From the NCBI GenBank assembly GCA_035460165.1, contig DATHWW010000013.1, positions 102,477 to 166,476 on the forward strand: a stretch of DNA of 64,000 nt. Reading direction: 5' to 3'. This DNA is from MM2 sp035460165. GTDB taxonomy: Bacteria > Pseudomonadota > Gammaproteobacteria > Burkholderiales > Methylophilaceae. The notes under the pieces are model-generated. The model searched no databases, had not been told where the DNA came from, and saw only the letters and a list, made by a program, of their open reading frames with translations. Position 1 is the first letter of the stretch; every line of letters begins with the position of its first letter. Of the stretch, positions 7,798 to 18,006 are shown piece after piece. A program made the translations under genes and the position numbers.

Positions 7798-9153
7798 GTG
7801 CTTATTCGATGGTGGTTGGTCCTGCTGGCATTCCTGCCGGCGGCGGCGTTTGCCGGAAATATCCAGGAAATGAAACTTCCCAATGGCTTCAAGGTAGTGG
7901 TGCAGGAAGACCACCGCTCACCGGTGGTGGTGTCCCAGGTATGGTACCGGGCGGGGAGCGTGGATGAATTCAACGGTACGACCGGCGTCGCGCACGTGCT
8001 GGAGCACATGATGTTCAAGGGCACCAAAAAAGTCCCGGCCGGCCAGTTTTCGCGCATCGTCGCGGCAGCGGGGGGCAAGGAAAATGCCTTCACCAGCCGC
8101 GACTACACGGTGTACTTCCAGCAACTGGAAAAATCCCATCTTGAGCTTTCCATGAAGCTGGAATCCGACCGCATGGTCAACCTCAACATGTCCGATAAGG
8201 AGTTCGCCAAGGAAATCCAGGTGGTGATGGAAGAACGCCGCTGGCGCACCGACGACAAGCCGCAGGCGCTGGTTGGGGAGCAATTGATGACCACGACCCT
8301 GCAAGCGCATCCCTATGGACGTCCGGTCATCGGCTGGATGAACGATCTGATAAACATGACCGCCCAGGATGCCCGCAACTGGTACAAGCGCTGGTATGCG
8401 CCCAACAATGCCACGCTGGTGGTGGTGGGCGACGTCAAGCCGCAGGAAGTTTTCCGTCTCGCGAAGAAATACTTCGGCCCGCTGAAGGCGCGCAAGCTGC
8501 CCGAGCGAAAGCCGCAGGACGAGCCCGAGCAGAAGGGCGAGCGGCGCGTGACGGTCAAGGCGCCGGCCAAGCTGCCTTATATCGCGATGGCGTATCACGT
8601 TCCGTCGCTGCGTAAGGCCGACGACTGGGAGCCGTATGCACTGGATATTCTCGCCGGCGTGCTGGACGGCAACCCGGCTTCCCGTCTCAATCGCGAGTTG
8701 GTGCGCCGCGAGCGTATCGCGGTCAATGTCGGTGCCGGTTACGACTCGGTCAATCGCGGCCCGGCTTTGTTTGAATTCGATGGCACGCCAAGCGAAGGCC
8801 ATTCCGTGGAGGACCTGGAACTCGCGATTCGCAGCCAGATCGAGCAACTGAAGGAAAACGGCATCACCGAGGATGAATTGCAGCGCGTCAAAGCGCAGGT
8901 GATCGCGGCCGACGTGTATCAGCGCGATTCGATGTTCTACCAGGCGATGCAGATCGGCATGCTGGAAAGCACCGGCCTGTCATGGCGCGATCTTGATGAT
9001 TTCCCGAAACGCTTGCAGGCGGTGACGGCCGAGCAGGTCAAAGCCGTCGCCAATAAATACCTGGTTGACGATCAGCTGACGGTTGCCGTCCTCGATCCGC
9101 AGCCGATCGACGAAAACAAGCCGGAAGCGCCGGAGGTGCCGCATGTGCACTAA
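7798..9153 (+). CDS. M16-family zinc metalloprotease (catalytic, periplasmic)
   Basis: A 451-residue pitrilysin-type peptidase with a signal peptide (LLAFLPAAAFA, cleavage near residue 19). The inverted zinc motif HVLEH is at residues 66-70, with the third ligand expected at Glu145/146 in VVMEERRWR, so the active site is intact. The C-terminal half carries the usual R/Y-type non-catalytic domain. The start is GTG with CGGAG 7 nt upstream. It is followed by a second M16 gene lacking the zinc motif. In this family such pairs form a heterodimer of active and structural subunits, which is the likely arrangement here. Substrates are unknown. Confidence 0.92.
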   Translation: MLIRWWLVLLAFLPAAAFAGNIQEMKLPNGFKVVVQEDHRSPVVVSQVWYRAGSVDEFNGTTGVAHVLEHMMFKGTKKVPAGQFSRIVAAAGGKENAFTSRDYTVYFQQLEKSHLELSMKLESDRMVNLNMSDKEFAKEIQVVMEERRWRTDDKPQALVGEQLMTTTLQAHPYGRPVIGWMNDLINMTAQDARNWYKRWYAPNNATLVVVGDVKPQEVFRLAKKYFGPLKARKLPERKPQDEPEQKGERRVTVKAPAKLPYIAMAYHVPSLRKADDWEPYALDILAGVLDGNPASRLNRELVRRERIAVNVGAGYDSVNRGPALFEFDGTPSEGHSVEDLELAIRSQIEQLKENGITEDELQRVKAQVIAADVYQRDSMFYQAMQIGMLESTGLSWRDLDDFPKRLQAVTAEQVKAVANKYLVDDQLTVAVLDPQPIDENKPEAPEVPHVH

Positions 9154-9193
9154 TTTTCTGCGGGAAATCTCCAATAAGTACGTGGCGGATACC

Positions 9194-10498
9194 ATGACTA
9201 GACTGTTTTTCGGGATTGTTGCGCTGGCCGTATCCATGGCCGCACAGGCTGCGCTGCCTATCCAGCATTGGCAAAGCGTTTCAGGCGCCAGGGTGTATTT
9301 CGTGGAAAACCACGATTTGCCGATACTCGATGTGAGCGTCAACTTCGCGGCCGGCAGCAGCTTCGATACGCCCGAAAAAGCGGGCGTTGCCGGGCTGACG
9401 CGCGGCATGCTGGCGCTGGGTGCAGGCGGCCTGACCGACGACCAGATTTCCAACCGTTTTGCCGATATAGGTGCACAGCCCGGCGGCGAGTTCGACCTGG
9501 ACCGTGCGAGCCTCAAATTGCGTACCTTGTCGAGCGAGCGTGAACGTATCGCGGCACTTGAGCTGCTTGCCACGCTGCTGCAAAAGCCGGATTTCCCGTC
9601 TGCTGTGCTGGAACGCGAAAAAGCGCGCGCCATCGCCGGCCTGCGTGAAGCGGCCACCCAGCCGGAAAGCATCTCCGGCAAGGCGTTTTCCAAAGCATTG
9701 TTCGGCAGCCATCCCTACGGGCTGGACGAAATGATGGAGCCGGAAACGGTGGAGAAAATCACGCGCGACGATTTGATTGCGTTTCACCGTAGCTATTACA
9801 CGCGCGGCAATGCGGTGGTCGCCATCATCGGTGACGTGACGCGCGCACAGGCCGAAGCGATTGCCGAGCAGTTGACCTCGGGGCTGCCGGAAGGCGCAGC
9901 CGTGGCGGCGATTCCGTCGGTGCCGTTGCCGAGCGCCCCGGTTGAAACGCGCATCCCGCATCCTGCCGCGCAGTCGCACATCCTGCTGGGCTATCCCGGC
10001 GTGAAGCGCGGCGATCCCGATTACTTCCCGCTCTATGTTGGCAATTACATCCTGGGTGGCGGCGGTTTCGTGTCGCTGCTGACGGAAGAGGTGCGCGAGA
10101 AGCGCGGTCTCGCGTACAGTGTCTACAGCTACTTCATGCCGATGCGCGAGGCCGGGCCGTTCCAGGTGGGTTTGCAGACCAAGCGCGAGCAGACCGATGC
10201 CGCACTCAAAGTGGTGCGCGAGACCCTGAATAAATTCATCCAGTCCGGCCCTACGCCTAAGGAGCTGAAAGCCGCCAAGGACAACATCATCGGCGGATTC
10301 CCGCTGCGCATCGACAGCAACGGCAAGATACTGGATTACCTGTCGGTGATCGGTTTCTACGGCCTGCCGCTGACCTACCTCGACGACTTCAACAAGGAAG
10401 TCGCCAAGGTGACCACGGCGCAGATCAAGGATGCCTTCGCGCGGCGCGTCAAGCCGCAGAACATGGTGACGGTGATCGTTGGCGGCGACGGCAAATAA
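9194..10498 (+). CDS. M16-family peptidase-like protein without zinc motif
   Basis: A 434-residue M16 paralogue. Where HxxEH would lie it reads GVAGLTRGMLALGAG, so it should be catalytically dead. It keeps the conserved C-terminal motif GGGGFVSLLTEEVREKRGLAYS, which in the family shapes the partner's active site. The ATG at 9194 starts a good signal peptide (FFGIVALAVSMAAQA); earlier in-frame starts overlap the upstream gene. It lies 40 bp downstream of the zinc-containing M16 gene and is probably its periplasmic partner subunit. Its end overlaps rsmD by 20 bp. Confidence 0.9.
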   Translation: MTRLFFGIVALAVSMAAQAALPIQHWQSVSGARVYFVENHDLPILDVSVNFAAGSSFDTPEKAGVAGLTRGMLALGAGGLTDDQISNRFADIGAQPGGEFDLDRASLKLRTLSSERERIAALELLATLLQKPDFPSAVLEREKARAIAGLREAATQPESISGKAFSKALFGSHPYGLDEMMEPETVEKITRDDLIAFHRSYYTRGNAVVAIIGDVTRAQAEAIAEQLTSGLPEGAAVAAIPSVPLPSAPVETRIPHPAAQSHILLGYPGVKRGDPDYFPLYVGNYILGGGGFVSLLTEEVREKRGLAYSVYSYFMPMREAGPFQVGLQTKREQTDAALKVVRETLNKFIQSGPTPKELKAAKDNIIGGFPLRIDSNGKILDYLSVIGFYGLPLTYLDDFNKEVAKVTTAQIKDAFARRVKPQNMVTVIVGGDGK

Positions 10499-11027
10499 GG
10501 TCCGCATCAACGCCGGGGAATGGCGCAGCCGCATGCTGCGCTTTCCGGATGCGCTCGGCCTGCGCCCGACGCCGGAACGCGTGCGGCAAACGCTATTCAA
10601 CTGGCTGGGGCAGGAGTTGCACGGCAAGGCTTGCCTCGATTTGTTCGCCGGCAGCGGTGCGCTCGGTTTCGAAGCCGCCTCGCGGTATGCCGCCTCGGTG
10701 ACGATGGTGGAGCAGAATCCGGCGGTGCACCGTGCATTGGCGGACAATGCCGCGCTGCTGAAAGCCGGGCAGGTGCGACTGCTACGCATGGATGCCTTGC
10801 AGTTTCTGGCGCAGGATACGCAGCCGTTCGACGTGATTTTCCTCGATCCGCCGTTCGGTCAGGGTTGGCTGGAAAAACTCCTGCCGCTGCTGACGCCGCA
10901 CCTTGCGCCCGAGGGCGTTGTTTACGCCGAATCGGAGTCGCCATTGCAGGACGGACCGGATTGGCAAGTCTACAAGCACGGTAAAGCGGGTAACGTGCAC
11001 TATCACCTGTTAAAATGCGCCCGATGA
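10479..11027 (+). CDS. rsmD: 16S rRNA (guanine-966-N2)-methyltransferase RsmD
   Basis: A 182-residue SAM-dependent methyltransferase that modifies G966 of 16S rRNA. The N-terminal RNA-binding stretch is NKVRINAGEWRSRMLRF, the SAM motif is CLDLFAGSGALGFEA, and the catalytic motif is IFLDPPF. The start is TTG at 10479, overlapping the M16 gene by 20 bp. No alternative start would keep the conserved N-terminal motif. The stop overlaps the coaD ATG (ATGA). The rsmD-coaD order is common in proteobacteria. Confidence 0.95.
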   Translation: MAATANKVRINAGEWRSRMLRFPDALGLRPTPERVRQTLFNWLGQELHGKACLDLFAGSGALGFEAASRYAASVTMVEQNPAVHRALADNAALLKAGQVRLLRMDALQFLAQDTQPFDVIFLDPPFGQGWLEKLLPLLTPHLAPEGVVYAESESPLQDGPDWQVYKHGKAGNVHYHLLKCAR

Positions 11028-11509
11028 ATTCCAATGCCGTCTATCCCGGTACGTTCGACCCGCTGACCAGCGGCCATGAAGACATTGTCCGCCGCGCTGC
11101 GGGCCTGTTTTCAGAAGTCGTCGTGGCCGTTGCGGAGAATACCTCCAAGAAATCATTCTTCAGTCTGGAAGAGCGCATCGAGCTTGCTACGGCAGTGCTC
11201 GCCGACTGCCCCAATGTGCGCGTGATGGGCTTTTCCGGCCTGCTGATGCAGTTCGTGCGCGAGCAGGGTGCCAGCGTGGTGGTGCGCGGTCTGCGTGCGG
11301 TATCCGACTTTGAATACGAATTTCAACTGGCGGGAATGAACCGCAAACTCTATCCCGAAGTCGAAACCTTATTCCTCACACCGGCTGAGCAGTACATGTT
11401 CATTTCCGCCAGCCTGGTGCGGGAAATTGCGGTACTGGGTGGCGACGTATCCCAGTTTGTCTCGCCGCTGGTGCAGGAATCGCTGCAGCGCAAGATGCGC
11501 AACCGCTGA
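11024..11509 (+). CDS. coaD: Phosphopantetheine adenylyltransferase CoaD
   Basis: A 161-residue enzyme that converts 4'-phosphopantetheine and ATP to dephospho-CoA, the penultimate step of CoA synthesis. It shows the nucleotidyltransferase T/HxGH motif (GTFDPLTSGHEDI) and the ISASLVRE motif. An ATG at 11015 is possible, but the one at 11024 overlaps the rsmD stop and gives the standard N-terminus (MNSNAVYPGTFDP). Confidence 0.96.
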   Translation: MNSNAVYPGTFDPLTSGHEDIVRRAAGLFSEVVVAVAENTSKKSFFSLEERIELATAVLADCPNVRVMGFSGLLMQFVREQGASVVVRGLRAVSDFEYEFQLAGMNRKLYPEVETLFLTPAEQYMFISASLVREIAVLGGDVSQFVSPLVQESLQRKMRNR

Positions 11510-11523
11510 TGGAGTTGTGAACT

Positions 11524-11775
11524 ATGGCTTTAATGATTACCGACGAATGCATCAATTGCGACGTGTGCGAACCCGAATGCCCAAATAGCGCGATCTACCA
11601 GGGTGAGGAAATCTACGAGATCAACCCGGACAAGTGCACCGAATGCGTTGGGCATTACGACAAGCCGCAGTGTCAGGAAGTCTGTCCCATCGATTGCATC
11701 CCGTTCAATCCCGACGTGCGCGAGACGCAGGATCAACTGATGGCGAAGTATTTGCGGTTGGTCGGCAGCAAATAA
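11524..11775 (+). CDS. YfhL-family 2[4Fe-4S] ferredoxin
   Basis: An 83-residue ferredoxin with two cluster motifs: CINCDVCEPECP, and a second set with widely spaced cysteines (CTECVGHYDKPQCQEVCP). The 8-residue insert in the second cluster and the C-terminal helix are typical of the YfhL/Alvin-type ferredoxins, which have low, split redox potentials. Partners are unknown. It starts 14 bp after coaD and is probably in the same transcript; this neighbourhood is frequent in betaproteobacteria. Confidence 0.93.
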   Translation: MALMITDECINCDVCEPECPNSAIYQGEEIYEINPDKCTECVGHYDKPQCQEVCPIDCIPFNPDVRETQDQLMAKYLRLVGSK

Positions 11776-11812
11776 TCACCGCGCAATCCGTCGCGCGGGC
11801 GTGGCATTTGCG

Positions 11813-12577
11813 CTAGATAAGCCGTTCTGCCGGATCCTGCCGGTAGAACAATGTCAGTTGCTCATACACCGCCGGATACTCGCGCTTCAGTAATACCGGC
11901 GTCTCGAAAAAATGCTCGCTCATCACCGCAAAAAACTCTTCCGGCGCTTCTGTCGCGTACGGGTCGAGCTCGGTTTCCTCGCCACGATCGACGCGTTTGC
12001 ATAAATCCTCATAAGCCGGCTCGAACGCCGCGCGCCAATCGCGTACGAGCATGCCATCGTGCAATGCCGGGCAGCCATTCACCGAGCCGTCGCTATAATC
12101 CAGTTTGTGTGCCAGTTCATGGATCACCGTGTTGTAGCCCGCGCATCCGCCCGACGCCGCGACGTCCGCCCACGACAGCACAATGGGCCCACGTTGCCAG
12201 GACTCGCCACTGCGGATTTCGCGTCGCAAGTGCACCAGTCCGTGTTCATCCGTCCACTCCTGGCGAGTGGCAAATTCGCCCGGATACAGGACTACGGATT
12301 TCCAACCGTCGTACCAGTCGATACCGAGATTCAGGATGGGGAGTGCGGCCTGCGCCGCGAGGTGAATACGCATCGCCTGCGTGAGCACGAGTCCTTGCAC
12401 CGGCTCCAGGCTTTTCTCGTGCAGAAACAAGCTCGCCAGTCCGCGCAGGCGTTCGAGTGCCTGCGCATCCAGCCCGGTGAGCAGCGGCAAGCCGTTCACC
12501 GCCGTCAGCCAGGCGGATGCCGGAATAGCATGTCGAGTGAGGGCGCGTTTGCGCAGCCAGTTTTTGAGGATGCCCAT
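11813..12577 (-). CDS. mtfA: MtfA-type zinc peptidase (M90, DgsA anti-repressor family)
   Basis: A 254-residue cytoplasmic protein. The zinc motif HELAHKLD (His153, Glu154, His157) is intact, and the region around EAPEEFFAVMSEHFF supplies the downstream Glu. In E. coli, MtfA binds the glucose repressor Mlc and has aminopeptidase activity. Whether an Mlc partner exists here cannot be seen. The gene is transcribed alone, convergent with the ferredoxin gene and divergent from gloA. Confidence 0.9.
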   Translation of the reverse strand: MGILKNWLRKRALTRHAIPASAWLTAVNGLPLLTGLDAQALERLRGLASLFLHEKSLEPVQGLVLTQAMRIHLAAQAALPILNLGIDWYDGWKSVVLYPGEFATRQEWTDEHGLVHLRREIRSGESWQRGPIVLSWADVAASGGCAGYNTVIHELAHKLDYSDGSVNGCPALHDGMLVRDWRAAFEPAYEDLCKRVDRGEETELDPYATEAPEEFFAVMSEHFFETPVLLKREYPAVYEQLTLFYRQDPAERLI

Positions 12578-12638
12578 TCCGCTATTTTACGGGGATAATA
12601 AGGTCATCCATGCAACTGGGAACAAAGGAGAAAAATCC

Positions 12639-13034
12639 ATGCGCATCCTTCATACCATGCTCCGCGTCGGCGACCTTGACCGCTCAATCAAGTTCTACAC
12701 CGAAATCCTCGGCATGCAGGTGCTCCGCCGGGAAGACTACCCCGATGGCAAGTTCACGTTGGCTTTCGTCGGCTACGGCGGCGAGCGCGATCACACCGTG
12801 CTTGAGCTGACTCACAACTGGGGCACCGAAAGCTACGATCACGGCAATGCCTTCGGTCACATCGCCATCGAAGTCGACGACGCTTACCAGGCGTGCGACA
12901 AGGTCAAGGCGGCTGGCGGCAAGGTCATCCGCGAGGCCGGGCCGATGATGCACGGCACAACGGTGATCGCGTTCATCCAAGACCCTGACGGGTACAAGAT
13001 CGAGTTCATTCAGAAAGGTACTGCCGGGTATTAA
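12639..13034 (+). CDS. gloA: Lactoylglutathione lyase (glyoxalase I)
   Basis: A 131-residue enzyme of methylglyoxal detoxification that converts the glutathione hemithioacetal to S-lactoylglutathione. The metal ligands His5, Glu56, His74 and Glu122 fall at the same positions as in E. coli GloA, which is nickel-dependent. The ATG at 12639 has AAAGGAG 8 nt upstream; longer frames from 12381 have no support and run antisense to mtfA. Confidence 0.97.
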   Translation: MRILHTMLRVGDLDRSIKFYTEILGMQVLRREDYPDGKFTLAFVGYGGERDHTVLELTHNWGTESYDHGNAFGHIAIEVDDAYQACDKVKAAGGKVIREAGPMMHGTTVIAFIQDPDGYKIEFIQKGTAGY

Positions 13035-13072
13035 GTTCGGCGGGCTTGCGGCAATTTTTCAGGGAGATCGAA

Positions 13073-13264
13073 ATGACGGTAATTAAATATGCTTCGGCGG
13101 TTGTTTTGCTTGGTTTGATGGCAGGCTGCGTGGTTGTCCCAACGGAGCCGCAACAGGATAACAAGACGCCGGTGTGTCACAAGGGCAAGAAGACGATCTA
13201 TGTAGGGGATTCTGCGGTAGATGCGCATTTGAAGCATGGGGATTATGTGGGGGCTTGTCGCTGA
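13073..13264 (+). CDS. Small lipoprotein with C-terminal CHKGK/HGD motif
   Basis: A 63-residue secreted protein. It has a lipoprotein signal with lipobox LMAGC, then a mature part dominated by VCHKGKKTIYVGDSAVDAHL and KHGDYVGAC. The two cysteines bracketing a KHGD segment form a short module found at the ends of various bacterial exported proteins. The function is unknown; metal or disulfide stabilisation is plausible. The ATG at 13073 has AGGGAG 7 nt upstream. The gene ends just before a terminator and may be co-transcribed with gloA. Confidence 0.75.
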   Translation: MTVIKYASAVVLLGLMAGCVVVPTEPQQDNKTPVCHKGKKTIYVGDSAVDAHLKHGDYVGACR

Positions 13265-13282
13265 TTTTGGCGGGAAGTTGGG

Positions 13283-13308
13283 AAGCCGGCAGTTGCCGGC
13301 TTTTTTAT
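13283..13308 (+). terminator. Rho-independent terminator after the small lipoprotein gene
   Basis: Stem GCCGGC (13285-13290) / GCCGGC (13295-13300) around an AGTT loop, followed by six T's. It ends the gloA-lipoprotein transcript. Confidence 0.85.
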
Positions 13309-13413
13309 TGATGTTGGTCTTGATAGGCCGGTGAACGCAGGAGTAGATCGTCATGCAGGGCTTGACCCGGAATTCAGGGATTTAGAGCCCTTGCTCTCGG
13401 ATACCCGGTGTAC

Positions 13414-14253
13414 TCAAGGCGAACTGGTCGAAAACGTGTCGCAGTCCTTCGGGCGGCCCGCATCCATGCCGCGTTTGAACCAATGCACGCGCTGCTCGGA
13501 TGAACCGTGGGTGAATGAATCGGGCGCGACGCGGCCTTGAGTCTGCTTCTGCAGACGGTCGTCACCAATCGCCGTTGCGGCGTTTAGCGCTTCGGCAATA
13601 TCGTCGTCATCCAACTGATTCATCGTGCCTGCGTGGTATCCCCAAACGCCCGCATAGCAATCGGCCTGCAGCTCCATGCGTACCGAAGTCGCGTTGTATT
13701 CGGTCTGGGAGATCCGCCCGCGCGCTGCTTCCAGCTTTTGCAAGGCGCCGGTGAGTTTTTGCACGTGGTGTCCCACTTCGTGTGCGATAACGTAAGCCTG
13801 GGCGAAATCGCCGGGTGCGCTGAAGCGCGTTTGCAGGTCGCGGAAGAAGGCGAAGTCGAGGTAGAGTTTCTCATCGCCGGGGCAGTAGAAGGGTCCCATC
13901 GCCGATTGCCCCATGCCACAGGCGGAACTCACTTGTCCGTCATAGAGGACCAGCGTCGGAGGGCGGTACTGACTATTCGATTGCTGGAAGATCCCGCCCC
14001 AGACATCCTCGGTGCTGCCAAGGACCTTGGAGACGAATTGACCCATCTCGTCCGTGGGCGCACCCTTGGACGCCTCGCCCGTTTCACGCTGGGGGGCGAC
14101 CTGCTCGGCGACAGTCAGCACGGCACCAGGATCGAAGCCCAAGAAGTAGGCGATGAGGGCGATCACGATACCGCCCACACCCAGTCCTCCCTTGACACCC
14201 ATGCCTCGCCGATCTTCGACGTTTTTGCTGGCCCGCTGGCCGCCTAGTCGCAT
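13414..14253 (-). CDS. ypfJ: YpfJ-type neutral zinc metallopeptidase
   Basis: A 279-residue membrane-anchored protein of the YpfJ (zinc_metallopeptidase) family. It has an N-terminal basic segment ending in a membrane helix at about residues 22-40 (GGLGVGGIVIALIAYFLGF). The zinc motif HEVGHH is at 158-163 and the third-ligand region is ELQADCYAGVW. Conserved family pieces YRPPTLVLYDGQVSSACG and FYCPGDEKLYLD are present. The peptidase domain is probably periplasmic. The physiological substrate is unknown. It is a single gene. Confidence 0.93.
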   Translation of the reverse strand: MRLGGQRASKNVEDRRGMGVKGGLGVGGIVIALIAYFLGFDPGAVLTVAEQVAPQRETGEASKGAPTDEMGQFVSKVLGSTEDVWGGIFQQSNSQYRPPTLVLYDGQVSSACGMGQSAMGPFYCPGDEKLYLDFAFFRDLQTRFSAPGDFAQAYVIAHEVGHHVQKLTGALQKLEAARGRISQTEYNATSVRMELQADCYAGVWGYHAGTMNQLDDDDIAEALNAATAIGDDRLQKQTQGRVAPDSFTHGSSEQRVHWFKRGMDAGRPKDCDTFSTSSP

Positions 14254-14496
14254 GTTGGTTCCTCAGCTATCTGGTCTATTGGTTTACAAGCGGATTTCAT
14301 GAGTGGGACAAAAAACCAGATCACGCGTTCGATGCGATTTCTACTTTCAAACCACTCGCTACGACGGGGTAGAGTACCGAGAAATGCATTGGAAGTGGGT
14401 GGGTACTGGGGTATGTACGCCGGCGCACGGACAGAGCCCCGCCCGCTGCAGAAAATATCAACAATACCGGGCAACGGTTCAAACCAGGAGGGCACC

Positions 14497-14730
14497 ATGG
14501 CTAAATGTGAGGCGTGCGGTAACGACTACGACAAATCCTTTGAGGTCTTGTTGCAAGGCAAAACCCATACGTTCGACAGTTTTGAATGTGCCATTCATGC
14601 ACTGGCGCCTACCTGCGAGCACTGTGGTGTGCGCATCATCGGCCACGGTCTGGAGAAGAGCGGTCGAATGTTCTGCTGCGATCATTGCGCCGAGCATGAA
14701 GGCGTACAGGAACTACGCGATCGTGCCTAA
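14497..14730 (+). CDS. Small zinc-ribbon-like protein (77 aa)
   Basis: A conserved-hypothetical type cytoplasmic protein with three cysteine groups: CEACG near the start, FECAIHALAPTCEHCG in the middle, and FCCDHCAEHEG near the end. These can bind one or two zinc ions. The ATG at 14497 has AGGAGGG 6 nt upstream; the upstream in-frame extension to 14299 has no ribosome binding site. No specific function is known to me. The gene is followed by a bidirectional terminator shared with dnaJ. Confidence 0.8.
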   Translation: MAKCEACGNDYDKSFEVLLQGKTHTFDSFECAIHALAPTCEHCGVRIIGHGLEKSGRMFCCDHCAEHEGVQELRDRA

Positions 14731-14754
14731 GCGACACTTGAGTCCCTGAATTGC

Positions 14755-14777
14755 AAAGCCCGCTAACGCGGGCTTTT
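14755..14777. terminator. Bidirectional terminator between zinc protein and dnaJ
   Basis: AAAGCCCGC (14755-14763) / GCGGGCTTT (14768-14776) with a TAAC loop. It serves the plus-strand zinc-protein gene and the minus-strand dnaJ. Confidence 0.8.
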
Positions 14778-14799
14778 GTGTATTGATTTGCTGGAGTAA

Positions 14800-15927
14800 T
14801 TACTGGAAAAAGTCTTTCACTTTCTCCATCCACGACTTGGCTCGCGGGCTGTGTTTCTGCGCGTCCATCTGGTTGATTTCTTCCAGTTCGCGCAGCAGTT
14901 CCTTTTGCCGTTCGGTCAGTTTGACCGGCGTTTCCACTGCAACATGGCACATCAGGTCGCCGTGTTCGCTGCTGCGCAGCGCCTTGATACCTTTGCCGCG
15001 CAGGCGGAAGACGGCGCCGGTTTGCGTCTCGGCGGGAATCTTGACCTTGGCGTGGCCGTCGAGCGTCGGGATTTCGATTTCGCCGCCTAACGCTGCCGTG
15101 CTGAAACTGATCGGCATTTCGCAATGCAGGTCGCCGCCGTCGCGCTTGAAGATGGCGTGTTCCTTCAAATGCACGACCACATATAAGTCGCCCGGCGGGC
15201 CGCCGTTGACGCCGGCTTCGCCTTCACCGGAGAGGCGAATGCGATCGCCTTCGTCCACGCCTGCCGGAATCTTCACCGCCAGCGTCTTGTGCTGCTTGAC
15301 GCGTCCATCGCCGTGGCAGGTGGGGCAGGGGTCCTTCACCATCTTGCCGCTGCCGTGACACTTGGGGCAGGTCTGCTGGATGGAGAAGAAACCTTGCTGC
15401 ATGCGTACCTGGCCGTGGCCGGCGCAGGTGGTGCAGGTGACGGGCTTGGTGCCGGGGCGTGCGCCGGAGCCGTGGCAGGTTTCGCATTCGGCCATGACGG
15501 GAATGCGAATCTTGGTTTCGGTGCCGCGCGCCGCTTCTTCCAGCGAGATTTCCATGTTGTAGCGGAGGTCCGCACCGCGATACACGTTGGAGCGACGACC
15601 GCCGCCCCCACCGCCACCGCCGAAAATATCACCAAAAATATCGCCGAACGCATCGGAGAAGTTGCCGAAGCCCTGACCTCCACCGCCCATGCCTGCCTGC
15701 GGATCGACGCCGGCATGGCCGTACTGGTCGTAGGCCGCGCGCTTCTGGCTGTCGGACAGGATCTCGTAAGCCTCCTTGGCTTCCTTGAAGTGTTCCTCAG
15801 CCTTGGGGTTGTCCGGATTGCGGTCCGGATGGTACTTCATCGCAAGTTTGCGATAGGCTTTCTTGAGCTCGTCGTCCGATGCGTCGCGGTTGACGCCCAG
15901 TACTTCGTAAAAGTCTTTTTTTGCCAT
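14800..15927 (-). CDS. dnaJ: Chaperone protein DnaJ
   Basis: A 375-residue Hsp40 co-chaperone of DnaK. The J domain has HPD at residues 33-35. A Gly/Phe-rich linker includes a run of glycines. Four zinc-binding repeats follow (CETCHGSG, CTTCAGHG, CPKCHGSG, CPTCHGDG), then the C-terminal substrate-binding domains. It is last in the grpE-dnaK-dnaJ block, 73 bp after dnaK with a stable hairpin in the gap. I see no separate sigma-32 promoter for it, so it is probably read from the dnaK promoter. Confidence 0.98.
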   Translation of the reverse strand: MAKKDFYEVLGVNRDASDDELKKAYRKLAMKYHPDRNPDNPKAEEHFKEAKEAYEILSDSQKRAAYDQYGHAGVDPQAGMGGGGQGFGNFSDAFGDIFGDIFGGGGGGGGRRSNVYRGADLRYNMEISLEEAARGTETKIRIPVMAECETCHGSGARPGTKPVTCTTCAGHGQVRMQQGFFSIQQTCPKCHGSGKMVKDPCPTCHGDGRVKQHKTLAVKIPAGVDEGDRIRLSGEGEAGVNGGPPGDLYVVVHLKEHAIFKRDGGDLHCEMPISFSTAALGGEIEIPTLDGHAKVKIPAETQTGAVFRLRGKGIKALRSSEHGDLMCHVAVETPVKLTERQKELLRELEEINQMDAQKHSPRAKSWMEKVKDFFQ

Positions 15928-15940
15928 TCTCTAAGCATGA

Positions 15941-15981
15941 CGGGGAATGGAAGGTTTCGCGCGATTCCTTTCCATTCCCCG
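15941..15981. other. Intergenic hairpin between dnaK and dnaJ
   Basis: A perfect 12-bp inverted repeat, CGGGGAATGGAA (15941-15952) and TTCCATTCCCCG (15970-15981), with a 17-nt loop. There is no T-run on either strand, so it is not a standard terminator. It may stabilise the dnaK message or reduce read-through into dnaJ. Confidence 0.7.
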
Positions 15982-16000
15982 CTCCCGTTGGGTTGGTCGA

Positions 16001-17926
<1,926 letters not shown>

Positions 17927-17978
17927 TGTTTCGTTCCTCAATAAATATTTTTAAGAATTCAGTAAACCGATGCTTCAG

Positions 17979-18006
17979 AAGTGGGGATGGTTTCGCCGAT
18001 TTCAAG
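17979..18006 (-). promoter_or_regulatory. Sigma-32 promoter of dnaK
   Basis: Read on the minus strand: -35 CTTGAAA (18006-18000), a 13-bp spacer, and -10 CCCCACTT (17986-17979). The RpoH consensus is CTTGAAA-N11-16-CCCCATNT, so only one core base differs. It is about 50 bp before the dnaK ATG. Confidence 0.85.

Noticed and set aside
9281..10789. 502-codon minus-strand frame opposite the second M16 gene and rsmD
   Set aside because: Both plus-strand genes are complete with known motifs. The antisense protein is Arg/His-rich and unstructured, a codon-bias shadow.
13783..14496. Plus-strand extension of the small zinc protein back to 14299
   Set aside because: The ATG at 14497 has an excellent AGGAGGG, and the extra residues are not conserved-looking and have no start context.
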